Shown: in pieces, positions 37,238 to 46,094 of the stretch
Numbering within the stretch: the stretch's first letter is position 1
Layout of the letters: each line of letters starts with the position of its first letter
Assembly: GCF_003333325.1 (NCBI RefSeq)
Contig: NZ_QOLC01000099.1
Coordinates: 3,443 to 67,442 of the forward strand
Length of the DNA stretch: 64,000 nt
DNA from: Candidatus Ulvibacter alkanivorans
Lineage (GTDB): Bacteria > Bacteroidota > Bacteroidia > Flavobacteriales > Flavobacteriaceae
Direction of reading: 5' to 3'
Notes under the pieces: generated by a model
What the model was told of the DNA's origin: nothing
The model's database searches: none
Seen by the model: only the letters and a program-made list of their open reading frames with translations
Program-made: the position numbers and the translations under genes

Positions 37238-38992
37238 TTACATTTCTTTTTCGTGTAGTTGTTTGGCGTACAATTCTTTGTAGTAGCCTTGGATGTTTAC
37301 CAGCTCATTATGAGTGCCTTGCTGTATAATCTTACCTTCTTCCAGTACGATAATCTTGTCTGCATTTTTGGCCGAGGACACTCTGTGGCTCACGATAATA
37401 GTGGTCTTGTCTTGTGCGATCTCATGCAGGTTTTGTAGGATTTCTTCTTCGGTTTCGGTATCTACGGCAGAGAGGCAATCATCGAACAGTAGGATCTGTG
37501 GATCTTTGATGATCGCGCGAGCAATAGAAACACGTTGTTTTTGTCCGCCACTTAGGGTAATACCGCGTTCACCGAGTATGGTGTCGTAGCCTTTACTAAA
37601 ACCTACAATATTTGTATGAACAGCCGCTCGTTTTGCGGCATTCATCACTTCAGCATCGGTGGCATCCTCTTTTCCAAATTTTATGTTATTGCGAATGCTG
37701 TCGCTAAATAGAAACGCATCTTGAGGCACATAACCTATGGCGCTTCGCAGACTATCGAGGTTTAGTTGTTTTATTGGCTGCTCGTCTATTGTTAGCATGC
37801 TATCTTCGACGTCGTACAGACGACCAATTAATTCTAGAATGGTCGATTTTCCGGAGCCGGTGTTGCCAATAATAGAAAGTGTCTCACCCGGATTCACACT
37901 AAACGAAATATTCTTTAAAGCAGTGATATTGGTGTCGGGGTAGGTAAAACTAAGTTCATTAAAAGTTATCTTGCCTTTAACCGGTGTTGGTTGATCGACC
38001 GTATTTTGAATGGCAGGTTCTTCTTGTAAGAACTCATTGATTCGTTTTTGAGATGCTTCGGCTTGTTGAACCATAGAAGAGACCCAGCCCACAATAGCCA
38101 CCGGCCAGGTGAGCATATTTACATAGATCAAGAATTCGATAATGGTTCCAAAATCGATCTTACCATCGATAAATTGATTTCCACCAATATAAATTACAAG
38201 AATATTACTCACGCCAATTAATAGGATCATGAGCGGAAAGAACAAGGCTTGTACCTTGGCGAGGTCGATGTTCTTTTCTTTGCTGCCTTCGGCCAGTTCA
38301 ACAAAATTGGTGTTGGTTCGAGGCTCGATTCCGTAGGCTTTTATCACAGCGATACCACTAAAGCTCTCTTGGGTATAGGTGGTTAGTTTCGAAAGGTATT
38401 GTTGAACAATAGTACTGCGTTTGTGTATGGCAATACTCAGTTTGTAAATCAAGATAGAAAGCAAAGGCAACGGGGCAATGGCATACAGTGATAGGATAGG
38501 CGCCTTGTAGAACATATAACTAATTACCACGATAAATAAGGTGACGGTAGTGGTGCTGTACATAACGGCAGGTCCTGTATACATACGTACTTTAGAAACA
38601 TCCTCACTAATACGATTCATTAGATCGCCGGTGCGGTTCTGTTTGTAAAAACTAAGTGACAGGCGTTGGTACTGTTCGAACACTTCATTTTTAAGATCGA
38701 ATTCGATGTAACGCGACACTACGATAATGGTTTGTCGCATGATAAAAGTGAACAGGGCTGCCAAAATTGTAGTTCCGATAATGAGGAAAATATTGGTAAG
38801 CAGTTCTGATTTTACTTCGGAAAGGTCGGTAACATCACCATTTATGTATTGCTCCACTATGTTTAAGGTGTCTCCAATGACGATTGGGACCAGTAATTTA
38901 AACACAGCTGCTACTATTGTAACAAATAATCCTAAAAGTAAGCGTCCTCTGTATTTTAAGAAATAACGGTTAAGGTGCTGAAGCTCTTTCAT
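37238..38992 (-). CDS. ABC exporter half-transporter, MdlA/BmrC-like
   Basis: The 584-residue protein has six membrane helices (about residues 15-300) followed by an ATPase domain. The domain has Walker A IIGNTGSGKSTILELI near residue 374, Q-loop VPQDAFLFSD, signature TLSGGQKQRVSIARA near residue 480, Walker B ILLFDD at about 500-505 and H-loop VSHRVS. The residue after the Walker B aspartate is Asp 505 rather than the catalytic Glu, as in MdlA or BmrC halves of heterodimeric exporters. No partner half lies next to it. The substrate, lipid or drug, is unknown. Confidence 0.9.
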   Translation of the reverse strand: MKELQHLNRYFLKYRGRLLLGLFVTIVAAVFKLLVPIVIGDTLNIVEQYINGDVTDLSEVKSELLTNIFLIIGTTILAALFTFIMRQTIIVVSRYIEFDLKNEVFEQYQRLSLSFYKQNRTGDLMNRISEDVSKVRMYTGPAVMYSTTTVTLFIVVISYMFYKAPILSLYAIAPLPLLSILIYKLSIAIHKRSTIVQQYLSKLTTYTQESFSGIAVIKAYGIEPRTNTNFVELAEGSKEKNIDLAKVQALFFPLMILLIGVSNILVIYIGGNQFIDGKIDFGTIIEFLIYVNMLTWPVAIVGWVSSMVQQAEASQKRINEFLQEEPAIQNTVDQPTPVKGKITFNELSFTYPDTNITALKNISFSVNPGETLSIIGNTGSGKSTILELIGRLYDVEDSMLTIDEQPIKQLNLDSLRSAIGYVPQDAFLFSDSIRNNIKFGKEDATDAEVMNAAKRAAVHTNIVGFSKGYDTILGERGITLSGGQKQRVSIARAIIKDPQILLFDDCLSAVDTETEEEILQNLHEIAQDKTTIIVSHRVSSAKNADKIIVLEEGKIIQQGTHNELVNIQGYYKELYAKQLHEKEM

Positions 38993-39042
38993 CTAGGGGT
39001 TTGAGTATTTATTAACAAATTCTTATTTTAACAACTGGTCTA

Positions 39043-39073
39043 TTGCGAGATTGCCAGTAATAAACTAGTTTTG
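39043..39073 (+). promoter_or_regulatory. Bacteroidetes-type promoter of leucine dehydrogenase
   Basis: TTG (39043-39045), a 20-bp spacer and TAGTTTTG (39066-39073) match the Flavobacteriaceae promoter pattern. The predicted start gives a leader of about 35 bases before the ATG at 39112. Confidence 0.6.
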
Positions 39074-39111
39074 CACGTCCTTTTTGAGGATACTATAAAA
39101 ACAAAACTTGT

Positions 39112-40209
39112 ATGATCACTGAAGTAGTTAACACGAAAGAACTTCATAAAATTGACCCGGTTTTCGGGCAATTATCGTTTGACAATCACGAGCAAATCGT
39201 TTTTTGCAACGACAAAGATACTGGATTAAAAGCAATAATTGGAATTCACAATACGGTTTTAGGACCTGCATTGGGTGGAACCCGAATGTGGAACTATGCC
39301 AGCGAATGGGATGCGTTAAACGATGTGTTGCGTCTATCTCGCGGAATGACATTTAAATCGGCTATTACCGGCCTTAATTTGGGCGGTGGAAAAGCTGTGA
39401 TTATTGGAGATGCTAAGACTGAAAAGACACCTGAGCTCATGTTGCGTTTTGGTGAATTCGTTCACTCATTAAGTGGCAAGTACATTACTGCCGAAGATGT
39501 TGGGATGGAAACCAAGGATATGGACCTAGTTCGTACAGTTACACCTTTTGTGACGGGTATTTCTGAAGAAAAAGGAGGTGCCGGTAATCCGTCGCCAATT
39601 ACCGCCTATGGTGTATTTATGGGGATGAAGGCTGCGGCTAAGTATAAATTTGGAACCGACGTATTGGAAGACCGTGTGGTCTATGTTCAGGGCATTGGAA
39701 ATGTAGGTGAGTCGTTGGTTGAGAATTTAAGTGACGAAGGCGCTAAGGTGTATATTTCAGATATCAACCAAGAACGATTGGAAGAAGTTCGTGACAAATA
39801 CAATGTAGAGATCTATGGGGGTAGAAATCTATATACTGAAGAAATGGACATCTACGCACCATGTGCATTAGGAGCCACGGTAAATGATACCACGGTCAAC
39901 CAGATCAATGCGAAAATAATTGCAGGAGCGGCGAACAATCAGCTGGCCGATGAACAAAAGCACGGTATGATGTTGCGCGAACGCGGAATCGTGTACGCAC
40001 CCGATTTCTTGATCAATGCAGGAGGTATTATTAATGTGTATGCCGAACTAGAAGATTACGGTCGTCAAGAGATCATTCGTAAGACAGAGAACATTTACAA
40101 TACGACCCTCGAAATTCTTTCGAAAGCAGAAGAAAAAGGGATCACTACCCACCAAGCTGCACTCGAAATTGCCGAGTCTAGAATTGAAGCAAGAAAAAGC
40201 CGAAAGTAG
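39112..40209 (+). CDS. Leucine dehydrogenase (Glu/Leu/Phe/Val dehydrogenase family)
   Basis: The enzyme oxidatively deaminates branched-chain amino acids with NAD+. The 365-residue protein has GPALGGTRMW near residue 51, LNLGGGKAVIIGD near residue 88 with the catalytic Lys, AEDVGMETKDMD near residue 122, a Rossmann motif VYVQGIGNVGESL near residue 189 and APCALGATVND near residue 245. This order and length match leucine dehydrogenases closely. It is monocistronic between its own promoter and a hairpin terminator. Valine or phenylalanine preference cannot be excluded. Confidence 0.88.
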   Translation: MITEVVNTKELHKIDPVFGQLSFDNHEQIVFCNDKDTGLKAIIGIHNTVLGPALGGTRMWNYASEWDALNDVLRLSRGMTFKSAITGLNLGGGKAVIIGDAKTEKTPELMLRFGEFVHSLSGKYITAEDVGMETKDMDLVRTVTPFVTGISEEKGGAGNPSPITAYGVFMGMKAAAKYKFGTDVLEDRVVYVQGIGNVGESLVENLSDEGAKVYISDINQERLEEVRDKYNVEIYGGRNLYTEEMDIYAPCALGATVNDTTVNQINAKIIAGAANNQLADEQKHGMMLRERGIVYAPDFLINAGGIINVYAELEDYGRQEIIRKTENIYNTTLEILSKAEEKGITTHQAALEIAESRIEARKSRK

Positions 40210-40231
40210 TTTAATCGCTTTTATAAAATAC

Positions 40232-40239
40232 TATCTTTG
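40232..40239 (+). promoter_or_regulatory. -7 promoter box upstream of nusB
   Basis: TATCTTTG fits TAnnTTTG exactly. No clear TTG lies 17-23 bp upstream, so the promoter may be weak. The transcript would begin at or inside the hairpin at 40241-40266. Confidence 0.45.
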
Positions 40240-40240
40240 C

Positions 40241-40266
40241 AACGCACAGAATACCCTCTGTGCGTT
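40241..40266 (+). terminator. Hairpin with T-run after leucine dehydrogenase, overlapping nusB promoter
   Basis: A perfect 10-bp stem AACGCACAGA/TCTGTGCGTT with loop ATACCC ends in a run of six T (40265-40270). It fits an intrinsic terminator 31 bp after the dehydrogenase stop. It also lies directly on the predicted start of the nusB transcript. Confidence 0.7.
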
Positions 40267-40295
40267 TTTTACTAAAAAAAGGTTCTTTTACACGT

Positions 40296-41240
40296 ATGCT
40301 TACACGAAGACATATAAGAATTAAAGTGTTACAATCGGTTTATGCTTTTCATCAAAGTGAACAGCCCGATATTGAAAAACAAGAGAAATTTTTATTGTAC
40401 AGCATCGATCAAATGCAAGATCTGTATTTGTTGTTACTTCAATTGCTTGTTGCCATGCGGGAACAAGAAGAATCCTTTATGAGTAAATCTCAGCAAAAGC
40501 TCTTGGCAACCGATCAAGAGAAAAACCCCAGTCGGGCGTTTGTGGATAATAAGGTGATCGCATTAATCGCTTCCAATCCCGAATTCAAACAAGCTATAAA
40601 GAACAAAAAGCTTAACTATTGGGAACAAGACGATGAATATGTCAATATCTTACTAAAAGAATTGCGTAAAACAAGCTGGTTTAAGGAGTATCTGGCGAAG
40701 AACGATCCAACGTTCAAAGAAGACAAGACGTTCATAGTTACGCTTTATAAAGAAATTCTTGCGCCCAACGAAAAACTGTATGAATACATAGAAGACAAAC
40801 GGCTCACTTGGCTAGACGACTTTCCTGTAGTAAATACGGCCATTGTGAAAATGTTTTCAAAGCTTTCAGAAAAAAACGCAGCCGCTATGCTGCTGCCTCA
40901 ATTGTACAAGAATGAGGAAGATAGAGACTACGCGGTAAAACTTTTACGCAAGGTAATTCTGCAAGATGAAAAACTTTCGGCCGAGATCGATGGTAAAACA
41001 CCCAATTGGGACAAAGAGCGAATCGCAGAACTCGATATGATCATTTTAAAGATTGGGATCGCCGAATTTTTATATTTCCCTTCTATTCCTGTACGTGTAA
41101 CCATGAACGAATGTTTGGAGATCGCTAAAGAATACTCAACTCCAAAAAGTAGTATCTTCATTAATGGAATTTTAGACAAGCTTGTTAAGGAATTTTCCGA
41201 AGCGAATAAATTGAATAAAATTGGTCGCGGCCTTCGCTAA
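40296..41240 (+). CDS. nusB: Transcription antitermination protein NusB (long Bacteroidetes type)
   Basis: NusB joins NusE at boxA RNA to support rRNA antitermination. I start at ATG 40296 (MLTRRHIRIKVLQSVYAF); a GTG further up lies inside the hairpin. The 314-residue protein is about twice the E. coli length. An N-terminal helical region of about 175 residues precedes the NusB core, which runs from about residue 185 and includes DMIILKIGIAEFLYFPSIPVRVTMNECLEIAKEY and FINGILDKLV. This extended form is usual in Bacteroidetes. It is followed by a DUF1573 gene and yajC, a common order in the phylum. Confidence 0.9.
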   Translation: MLTRRHIRIKVLQSVYAFHQSEQPDIEKQEKFLLYSIDQMQDLYLLLLQLLVAMREQEESFMSKSQQKLLATDQEKNPSRAFVDNKVIALIASNPEFKQAIKNKKLNYWEQDDEYVNILLKELRKTSWFKEYLAKNDPTFKEDKTFIVTLYKEILAPNEKLYEYIEDKRLTWLDDFPVVNTAIVKMFSKLSEKNAAAMLLPQLYKNEEDRDYAVKLLRKVILQDEKLSAEIDGKTPNWDKERIAELDMIILKIGIAEFLYFPSIPVRVTMNECLEIAKEYSTPKSSIFINGILDKLVKEFSEANKLNKIGRGLR

Positions 41241-41294
41241 AAATAAAAAAATAAGTATTTTAGCCCCGCTTAAAACCTATAATATTTTAATACT

Positions 41295-41783
41295 ATGAAA
41301 AAATCAATCCTGTTACTAGCTGTTTTAGCAGCTTTCGCATTTACGTCTTGTAAAGATAACGCTGCCGATAAAGTTAGCGAAGAAAATGTTGCTGCCGCTG
41401 CCGATCGTGATGCAAAAGCAACCGAATTTCCTGTGATGACCTTTGAAGAAACTGAATATGACTTCGGAACCATCGACCAAGGAACTAACGTAGAACACGT
41501 ATTTAGATTTACCAACACCGGTGATGCTCCTTTAGTGATCGTTGATGCTAAAAGTAGCTGTGGATGTACTGTTCCTTCGTACCCAACCGAAGCAGTGCCA
41601 GTTGGAGAGTCTGGAGAACTTCTTGTAAAATTCAACGGAAGTGGAAAGAACCAAGTAAGTAAAACCGTTACCATTACAGCAAACACTAAGAACGGAAAAG
41701 AAACCCTTAAGATTAAGGCGTTTGTAAACGCTCCTGAAGGTGGTGCTGTTCAGAGTCAAGGTATCATGCAAACCAACTCGTAA
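41295..41783 (+). CDS. DUF1573 lipoprotein
   Basis: The 162-residue protein has a lipoprotein signal (LAAFAFTSCKD, Cys near residue 19), an alanine-rich linker and a DUF1573 Ig-like domain at about residues 48-135. Its hallmarks are YDFGTIDQGTNVEHVFRFTN and VDAKSSCGCTVPSYPTEAV with the CGC motif. The domain is common in Bacteroidetes; its function is not established. It sits 54 bp after nusB and 34 bp before yajC and is likely on the same transcript. Confidence 0.87.
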   Translation: MKKSILLLAVLAAFAFTSCKDNAADKVSEENVAAAADRDAKATEFPVMTFEETEYDFGTIDQGTNVEHVFRFTNTGDAPLVIVDAKSSCGCTVPSYPTEAVPVGESGELLVKFNGSGKNQVSKTVTITANTKNGKETLKIKAFVNAPEGGAVQSQGIMQTNS

Positions 41784-41817
41784 GTACGATTTAAAAATTA
41801 GTTAGTTTACCCAAATT

Positions 41818-42108
41818 ATGGAGCAAATTCAAGGCTTTCTGCCAATTATTCTTTTATTCGCCGTGATGTATCTTTTTTTGATACGTCCGCAAATGAAAAA
41901 ACAAAAACAAGAAAAGAAATTTGCCGGGGCATTGAAGACCGGTGATAAAGTTGTTACTAAAAGTGGTCTTCACGGTAAAATCTTAAACCTAAATGACGAT
42001 GGTACTTGTATTTTGGAAACAGGGGCAGGAAAGATGAAATTTGAACGCTCTGCACTTTCTATGGAGTTAAGTCAGAAATTGAATGCTCCCGAAAAAGAGA
42101 AGAAGTAA
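41818..42108 (+). CDS. yajC: Preprotein translocase subunit YajC
   Basis: YajC is an inner-membrane accessory of the SecDF translocase. The 96-residue protein has one membrane helix (about residues 6-22), the conserved FLIRPQMKKQKQ, and GDKVVTKSGLHGKILNLNDDGTCIL near residue 42. It is the last gene of the nusB-DUF1573-yajC run and ends before a strong two-way terminator. Confidence 0.93.
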   Translation: MEQIQGFLPIILLFAVMYLFLIRPQMKKQKQEKKFAGALKTGDKVVTKSGLHGKILNLNDDGTCILETGAGKMKFERSALSMELSQKLNAPEKEKK

Positions 42109-42125
42109 ACTACGTATTAGATCAT

Positions 42126-42159
42126 AAAAAAACCTTCAGTTTTCACTGAAGGTTTTTTT
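42126..42159. terminator. Bidirectional intrinsic terminator between yajC and pepT
   Basis: A perfect stem of A7-CCTTCAGT with ACTGAAGG-T7 closes a TTTC loop. The T-run on either strand lets it end both the yajC transcript and the convergent pepT transcript. Confidence 0.93.
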
Positions 42160-42175
42160 GTTGGTGCTCATTTCT

Positions 42176-43417
42176 TTATTTCCTTTCTTCGGAAACTAAT
42201 TGAGCAATGTTCACAATTACTTCTATCGCCTTAAGCATGCTCTCTACCGGAACGTATTCGTACCTCCCGTGAAAATTATGTCCTCCCGCAAAAATGTTCG
42301 GGCAAGGTAATCCCTTGTAGCTTAATTGAGATCCGTCGGTTCCACCGCGTATCGGTTTGATGATAGGCTCGATATTGGCCTTGCGCATCGCGGCTTCTGC
42401 GATGTCCACAATATGCATTACCGGTTCTATCTTTTCACGCATGTTAAAGTATTGATCGTTAATAGCTACCGTGACTGCTTCTCGTTCGTATTGAGCGTTG
42501 ATATCATCGGCGACCTGCTGCAATGCTTTTTTGCGTGCTTCAAAATGTTCACTGTCGTGATCTCGAATAATATATTGCAACTTGGTGCTGTCTACTTCGC
42601 CGTTGATGCTGTAGAGGTGAAAAAAACCTTGACGGTCCTCGGTATGTTCCGGGGTTTCCAGACGGGGAAGTGAATTGATGAACTCGGTTGCAATATACAT
42701 GCTGTTGATCATCTTTCCTTTCGCATAACCGGGATGTACGATCTTTCCTTTTATGGTGACCACTGCGCTGGCTGCGTTGAAATTCTCATACTCTAATTCA
42801 CCCAGCTGACTCCCGTCCATGGTGTAAGCCCATTCGGCACCAAATTTCTCGACATCAAATTTATGTGCACCACGGCCAATCTCTTCATCGGGGGTAAACC
42901 CGACGCGAATCTTACCGTGTTTAATTTCCGGGTGTTGAATAAGATACTCCATGGCCGAAATGATCTCGGCGATCCCTGCCTTATCGTCGGCCCCTAAAAG
43001 TGTAGTGCCGTCGGTGGTGATCAAGGTCTGTCCCTTGTATAGTAGTAAGTCATCAAAATCGTTAGGAGAAAGAACGATATTCTCAGCCTCATTTAGCACA
43101 ATATCTTTTCCGTCGTAGTTTTCAACGATCTGTGGTTTTACGTTGGCGCCTGTAAAATCGGGTGTTGTATCAAAATGCGAGATAAACCCAATAACCGGAA
43201 CTTCATGGTCTACATTGCTTGGTAAGGTGGCCATGATATAGGCGTTCTTGTCTATAGTGACCTCTTGCATCCCTATATCCTTTAACTCGGTCACCAGCGC
43301 ATTCGCAAGGTCCCATTGCTTGGCACTACTTGGAGTGGTATCGCTCTCCGGATCGCTTTCGGTATCGACTGTAACGTAACCAACGAAGCGGTCGATAAGG
43401 TGTTGTTTTTCTATCAT
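42176..43417 (-). CDS. pepT: Peptidase T (tripeptidase)
   Basis: PepT is a cytoplasmic zinc aminopeptidase that removes the first residue of tripeptides. I start at ATG 43417 ([11 protein letters not shown]), giving 413 residues; five extra codons upstream are possible. The M20 metal and catalytic motifs are present: [10 protein letters not shown] near residue 78, [14 protein letters not shown] near residue 136 and [15 protein letters not shown] near residue 168. Also present are [11 protein letters not shown] and the last His in [15 protein letters not shown] near residue 375. Length is normal for the family. Confidence 0.93.
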   Translation of the reverse strand: MIEKQHLIDRFVGYVTVDTESDPESDTTPSSAKQWDLANALVTELKDIGMQEVTIDKNAYIMATLPSNVDHEVPVIGFISHFDTTPDFTGANVKPQIVENYDGKDIVLNEAENIVLSPNDFDDLLLYKGQTLITTDGTTLLGADDKAGIAEIISAMEYLIQHPEIKHGKIRVGFTPDEEIGRGAHKFDVEKFGAEWAYTMDGSQLGELEYENFNAASAVVTIKGKIVHPGYAKGKMINSMYIATEFINSLPRLETPEHTEDRQGFFHLYSINGEVDSTKLQYIIRDHDSEHFEARKKALQQVADDINAQYEREAVTVAINDQYFNMREKIEPVMHIVDIAEAAMRKANIEPIIKPIRGGTDGSQLSYKGLPCPNIFAGGHNFHGRYEYVPVESMLKAIEVIVNIAQLVSEERK

Positions 43418-43458
43418 AGTTTTAATTTTCATTACAAATTAAAACATATTCAAAATAA

Positions 43459-43485
43459 TTGTTACATACTTTAATAGTATTTTTG
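43459..43485 (+). promoter_or_regulatory. Promoter of pyrD
   Basis: TTG (43459-43461), a 16-bp spacer and TATTTTTG (43478-43485) match the phylum's promoter form. This makes the TTG a promoter element rather than a start codon and supports the pyrD start at 43504. Confidence 0.55.
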
Positions 43486-43503
43486 CGGAAGATTTTTCAG
43501 CCT

Positions 43504-44541
43504 ATGTACAAAGCGCTTATACGACCGATACTCTTCAAAATTGATCCGGAAAAAATTCATCATATTACCTTTTCGTCCATTCGTAACTTACATCGAATTG
43601 GGTTTGGCGGACTTTTCCGAAGCATGTATAAAAAGCAACAAAAGAATCTCGAGCGCAACGTTTTCGGGCTTGATTTTCCAAATCCTGTTGGGCTTGCAGC
43701 CGGATTCGATAAAGATGCGAAATTATTTAAAGAGCTTTCAAATTTTGGGTTCGGGTTTATAGAAATAGGAACTGTAACGCCAAAACCGCAACCCGGAAAT
43801 CCTAAGAAGCGCCTATTCCGACTTAAAGAAGACAGCGCGTTGATTAATCGTATGGGCTTTAACAATGGTGGAGTAGAAGCAGCTGTCGAGCGACTGAAGA
43901 AGAATCCAGCAGCCGGAACCAAGGGCCATGTGATCATTGGAGGGAACATAGGAAAGAATAAGACGACACCAAACGAGGAGGCCGTAAACGATTATGTGAT
44001 CTGTTTTGAAGCGCTGTTCGATCACGTAGATTATTTTGTAGTGAACGTGAGCTCTCCCAATACCCCAAATCTAAGAGCCTTACAAGATAAAGAGCCACTA
44101 ACACATTTGTTGAAAGTTTTAAATACCAAAAATGATGAAAAGACAACACCAAAGCCTATCTTGTTAAAGATAGCACCCGATCTTAGCGATACACAACTGT
44201 TAGACATCATCGAGATCGTTTCAGAAACAAAGATCGACGGTGTCATAGCAACCAACACGACCATCTCAAGGGACGGATTAACGTCGGAAGCAAGAACAGA
44301 AACAGGTGGTCTAAGCGGTAAACCACTTACCGATAGAGCTACCGAGGTTATTCGCTTTCTTTCTGAAAAAAGCAATAAGTCCTTTCCAATCATTGGAGTA
44401 GGTGGGATCCATTCTGCTCAAGATGCTTTAGAAAAATTAAATGCCGGTGCGAGTTTGGTACAATTGTACACCGGATTTATCTACGAAGGCCCGGCATTAA
44501 TTAAGGAAATAAATAAAGCCGTAGCATCGCAACGGCTCTAA
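43504..44541 (+). CDS. pyrD: Dihydroorotate dehydrogenase (quinone), class 2
   Basis: PyrD oxidises dihydroorotate to orotate in pyrimidine synthesis and passes electrons to membrane quinone. The 345-residue protein begins [20 protein letters not shown], the amphipathic membrane-associating N-terminus of class 2 enzymes. It has [14 protein letters not shown] near residue 60, [20 protein letters not shown] near residue 86, NRMGFNNGG near residue 113, [15 protein letters not shown] near residue 179 with the catalytic Ser, and LLKIAPDL near residue 220 with the conserved Lys. An earlier TTG would fall in the promoter. Confidence 0.94.
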   Translation: MYKALIRPILFKIDPEKIHHITFSSIRNLHRIGFGGLFRSMYKKQQKNLERNVFGLDFPNPVGLAAGFDKDAKLFKELSNFGFGFIEIGTVTPKPQPGNPKKRLFRLKEDSALINRMGFNNGGVEAAVERLKKNPAAGTKGHVIIGGNIGKNKTTPNEEAVNDYVICFEALFDHVDYFVVNVSSPNTPNLRALQDKEPLTHLLKVLNTKNDEKTTPKPILLKIAPDLSDTQLLDIIEIVSETKIDGVIATNTTISRDGLTSEARTETGGLSGKPLTDRATEVIRFLSEKSNKSFPIIGVGGIHSAQDALEKLNAGASLVQLYTGFIYEGPALIKEINKAVASQRL

Positions 44542-44551
44542 AATCTAATGT

Positions 44552-45166
44552 ATGCTGGAGGCCTTAATCTCATTCTCGCTCGCAACATTGGCCTTGGCCA
44601 TATCTCCCGGGCCCGATAATATCTACGTGCTTACACAATCGTTGGTAAATGGTAGTAAAAGCGGTATTGCCACTACAGCCGGACTTATAAGCGGCTGCAT
44701 AGTACACACGACTTTGTTGGCGTTCGGTATCTCTGCCTTGATAACTGCTTCGGAAGGCATTTTCTATTTTATTAAGGTGTTAGGTGCAGTGTATTTGCTG
44801 TATTTGGCCTATCAAATATATCGAAGTAGCGCATCCATCGATCTTACTGAAGCAGCGCCTAGAAAATCGAAGGGGTCGTTGTTCAAGCAAGGGGTGATCA
44901 TGAATTTGGTCAATCCGAAGGTAATGATCTTTTTTTTAGCTTTTTTTCCGGCTTTTATTTGGGATACCGAAGGAAATACGGTGCTACAGATCTATATTTT
45001 GGGTGGCGTTTTTATGTTCGTTTCCTTCTTTGTGTTTAGTGTTATCGCTGTACTTGCCGGCGCAATATCGAACTATCTTACAAAAAATCGCTTTGTTGGG
45101 ATTGGTTTGAAGTGGTTGCAAATTATTGTGTTTGTTGGTATTGCTATTTATATTTTGGTGCCGTAG
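44552..45166 (+). CDS. LysE/RhtB-family amino acid exporter
   Basis: The 204-residue membrane protein has six hydrophobic segments and the family signature SPGPDNIYVLTQSLVNGSKSG near residues 18-38, with KVLGAVYLLYLAYQIYRS near residue 72 and NLVNPKVMIFFLAFFPAF near residue 117. Members export amino acids such as lysine, threonine or homoserine; which one is unknown. It starts 10 bp after pyrD and may be cotranscribed with it. Confidence 0.9.
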   Translation: MLEALISFSLATLALAISPGPDNIYVLTQSLVNGSKSGIATTAGLISGCIVHTTLLAFGISALITASEGIFYFIKVLGAVYLLYLAYQIYRSSASIDLTEAAPRKSKGSLFKQGVIMNLVNPKVMIFFLAFFPAFIWDTEGNTVLQIYILGGVFMFVSFFVFSVIAVLAGAISNYLTKNRFVGIGLKWLQIIVFVGIAIYILVP

Positions 45167-45217
45167 TGACCGCCTTGCTTTTTTTTCAAAAATGATTTTT
45201 CGCTCCTTCGGAATTCC

Positions 45218-45225
45218 TATCTTTG
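45218..45225 (+). promoter_or_regulatory. -7 promoter box abutting the HMG-CoA-lyase start
   Basis: TATCTTTG fits TAnnTTTG exactly and ends two bases before the ATG at 45227. No good TTG is seen upstream. If it is used, the mRNA would have almost no leader, and ATG 45230 would be the better start. Confidence 0.4.
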
Positions 45226-45226
45226 A

Positions 45227-46093
45227 ATGATGCAAGAAGTGAAACTAATAGAATGTCCGCGTGATGCTATGCAAGGCATCAAAGATTGGATTCCTACTGA
45301 GACCAAAGTACAGTACATACAATCGTTATTGCGATGTGGTTTTGATACCATCGACTTCGGAAGCTTTGTTTCTCCAAAGGCAATTCCGCAAATGCAAGAT
45401 ACTGCCGAAGTGTTATCGCAGTTGGACCTTTCTGGAACTAACAGTAAATTGTTGGCAATTGTTGCCAATGTGCGAGGTGCCGAGGCGGCAGTACAGCATC
45501 CCGAAATAGATTATTTAGGCTATCCGTTTAGTATTTCGGAGAATTTTCAAATGCGGAATACACACAAAACTATTAGTCAATCTATTGATATATTGAAAGA
45601 AATTCTTACTTTGGCTGAAACAAACCGCAAGGAGGTAGTTGCGTATTTGTCAATGGGTTTCGGAAATCCATACGGTGATCCATGGAATGTTGACATTGTT
45701 GGAGAGTGGACCGAGAAGCTTTCAGCAATGGGGGTTAAGATACTGTCGTTAAGTGATACGGTGGGATCGTCTACTCCCGAGATCATAACCTACCTTTTTT
45801 CTCATTTAATCCCTAAATATCCCCATATTGAGTTTGGAGCGCATTTACATACCACTCCAACTGCCTGGCACGAAAAGGTTGACGCAGCGTTCAAGGCCGG
45901 TTGTAGAAGGTTTGATGGGGCTATTCAAGGTTTTGGAGGTTGCCCTATGGCGAAAGATGAATTGACGGGAAACATGCCAACCGAGAAGATGTTGAGCTAT
46001 TTTACTACGGAAAAAGTAGCGAGTAATATTCATCCTATGTCATTTGAAAGTGCACATAACGAAGCAACAAAGGTTTTTTTAAAATATCATTAA
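45227..46093 (+). CDS. Hydroxymethylglutaryl-CoA lyase-type enzyme
   Basis: The enzyme would cleave HMG-CoA to acetyl-CoA and acetoacetate, the last step of leucine breakdown. The 288-residue HMGL-like TIM barrel has LIECPRDAMQGI near residue 7 with the catalytic Arg, IDFGSFVSPKAIPQM near residue 44, YLSMGFGNPYGDPW near residue 141, SLSDTVGSSTPE, a metal-binding HLHTT near residue 206 and IQGFGGCPMAKDELTGN near residue 228 with the loop Cys. The two ATG codons at 45227 and 45230 are both possible. Leucine dehydrogenase 5 kb upstream fits the same pathway but is not in the same operon. Confidence 0.85.
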   Translation: MMQEVKLIECPRDAMQGIKDWIPTETKVQYIQSLLRCGFDTIDFGSFVSPKAIPQMQDTAEVLSQLDLSGTNSKLLAIVANVRGAEAAVQHPEIDYLGYPFSISENFQMRNTHKTISQSIDILKEILTLAETNRKEVVAYLSMGFGNPYGDPWNVDIVGEWTEKLSAMGVKILSLSDTVGSSTPEIITYLFSHLIPKYPHIEFGAHLHTTPTAWHEKVDAAFKAGCRRFDGAIQGFGGCPMAKDELTGNMPTEKMLSYFTTEKVASNIHPMSFESAHNEATKVFLKYH

Positions 46094-46094
46094 A

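Noticed and set aside
40260..40295. GTG start of nusB at 40260
   Set aside because: The codon lies inside a terminator-like hairpin, and the family start motif begins at ATG 40296.
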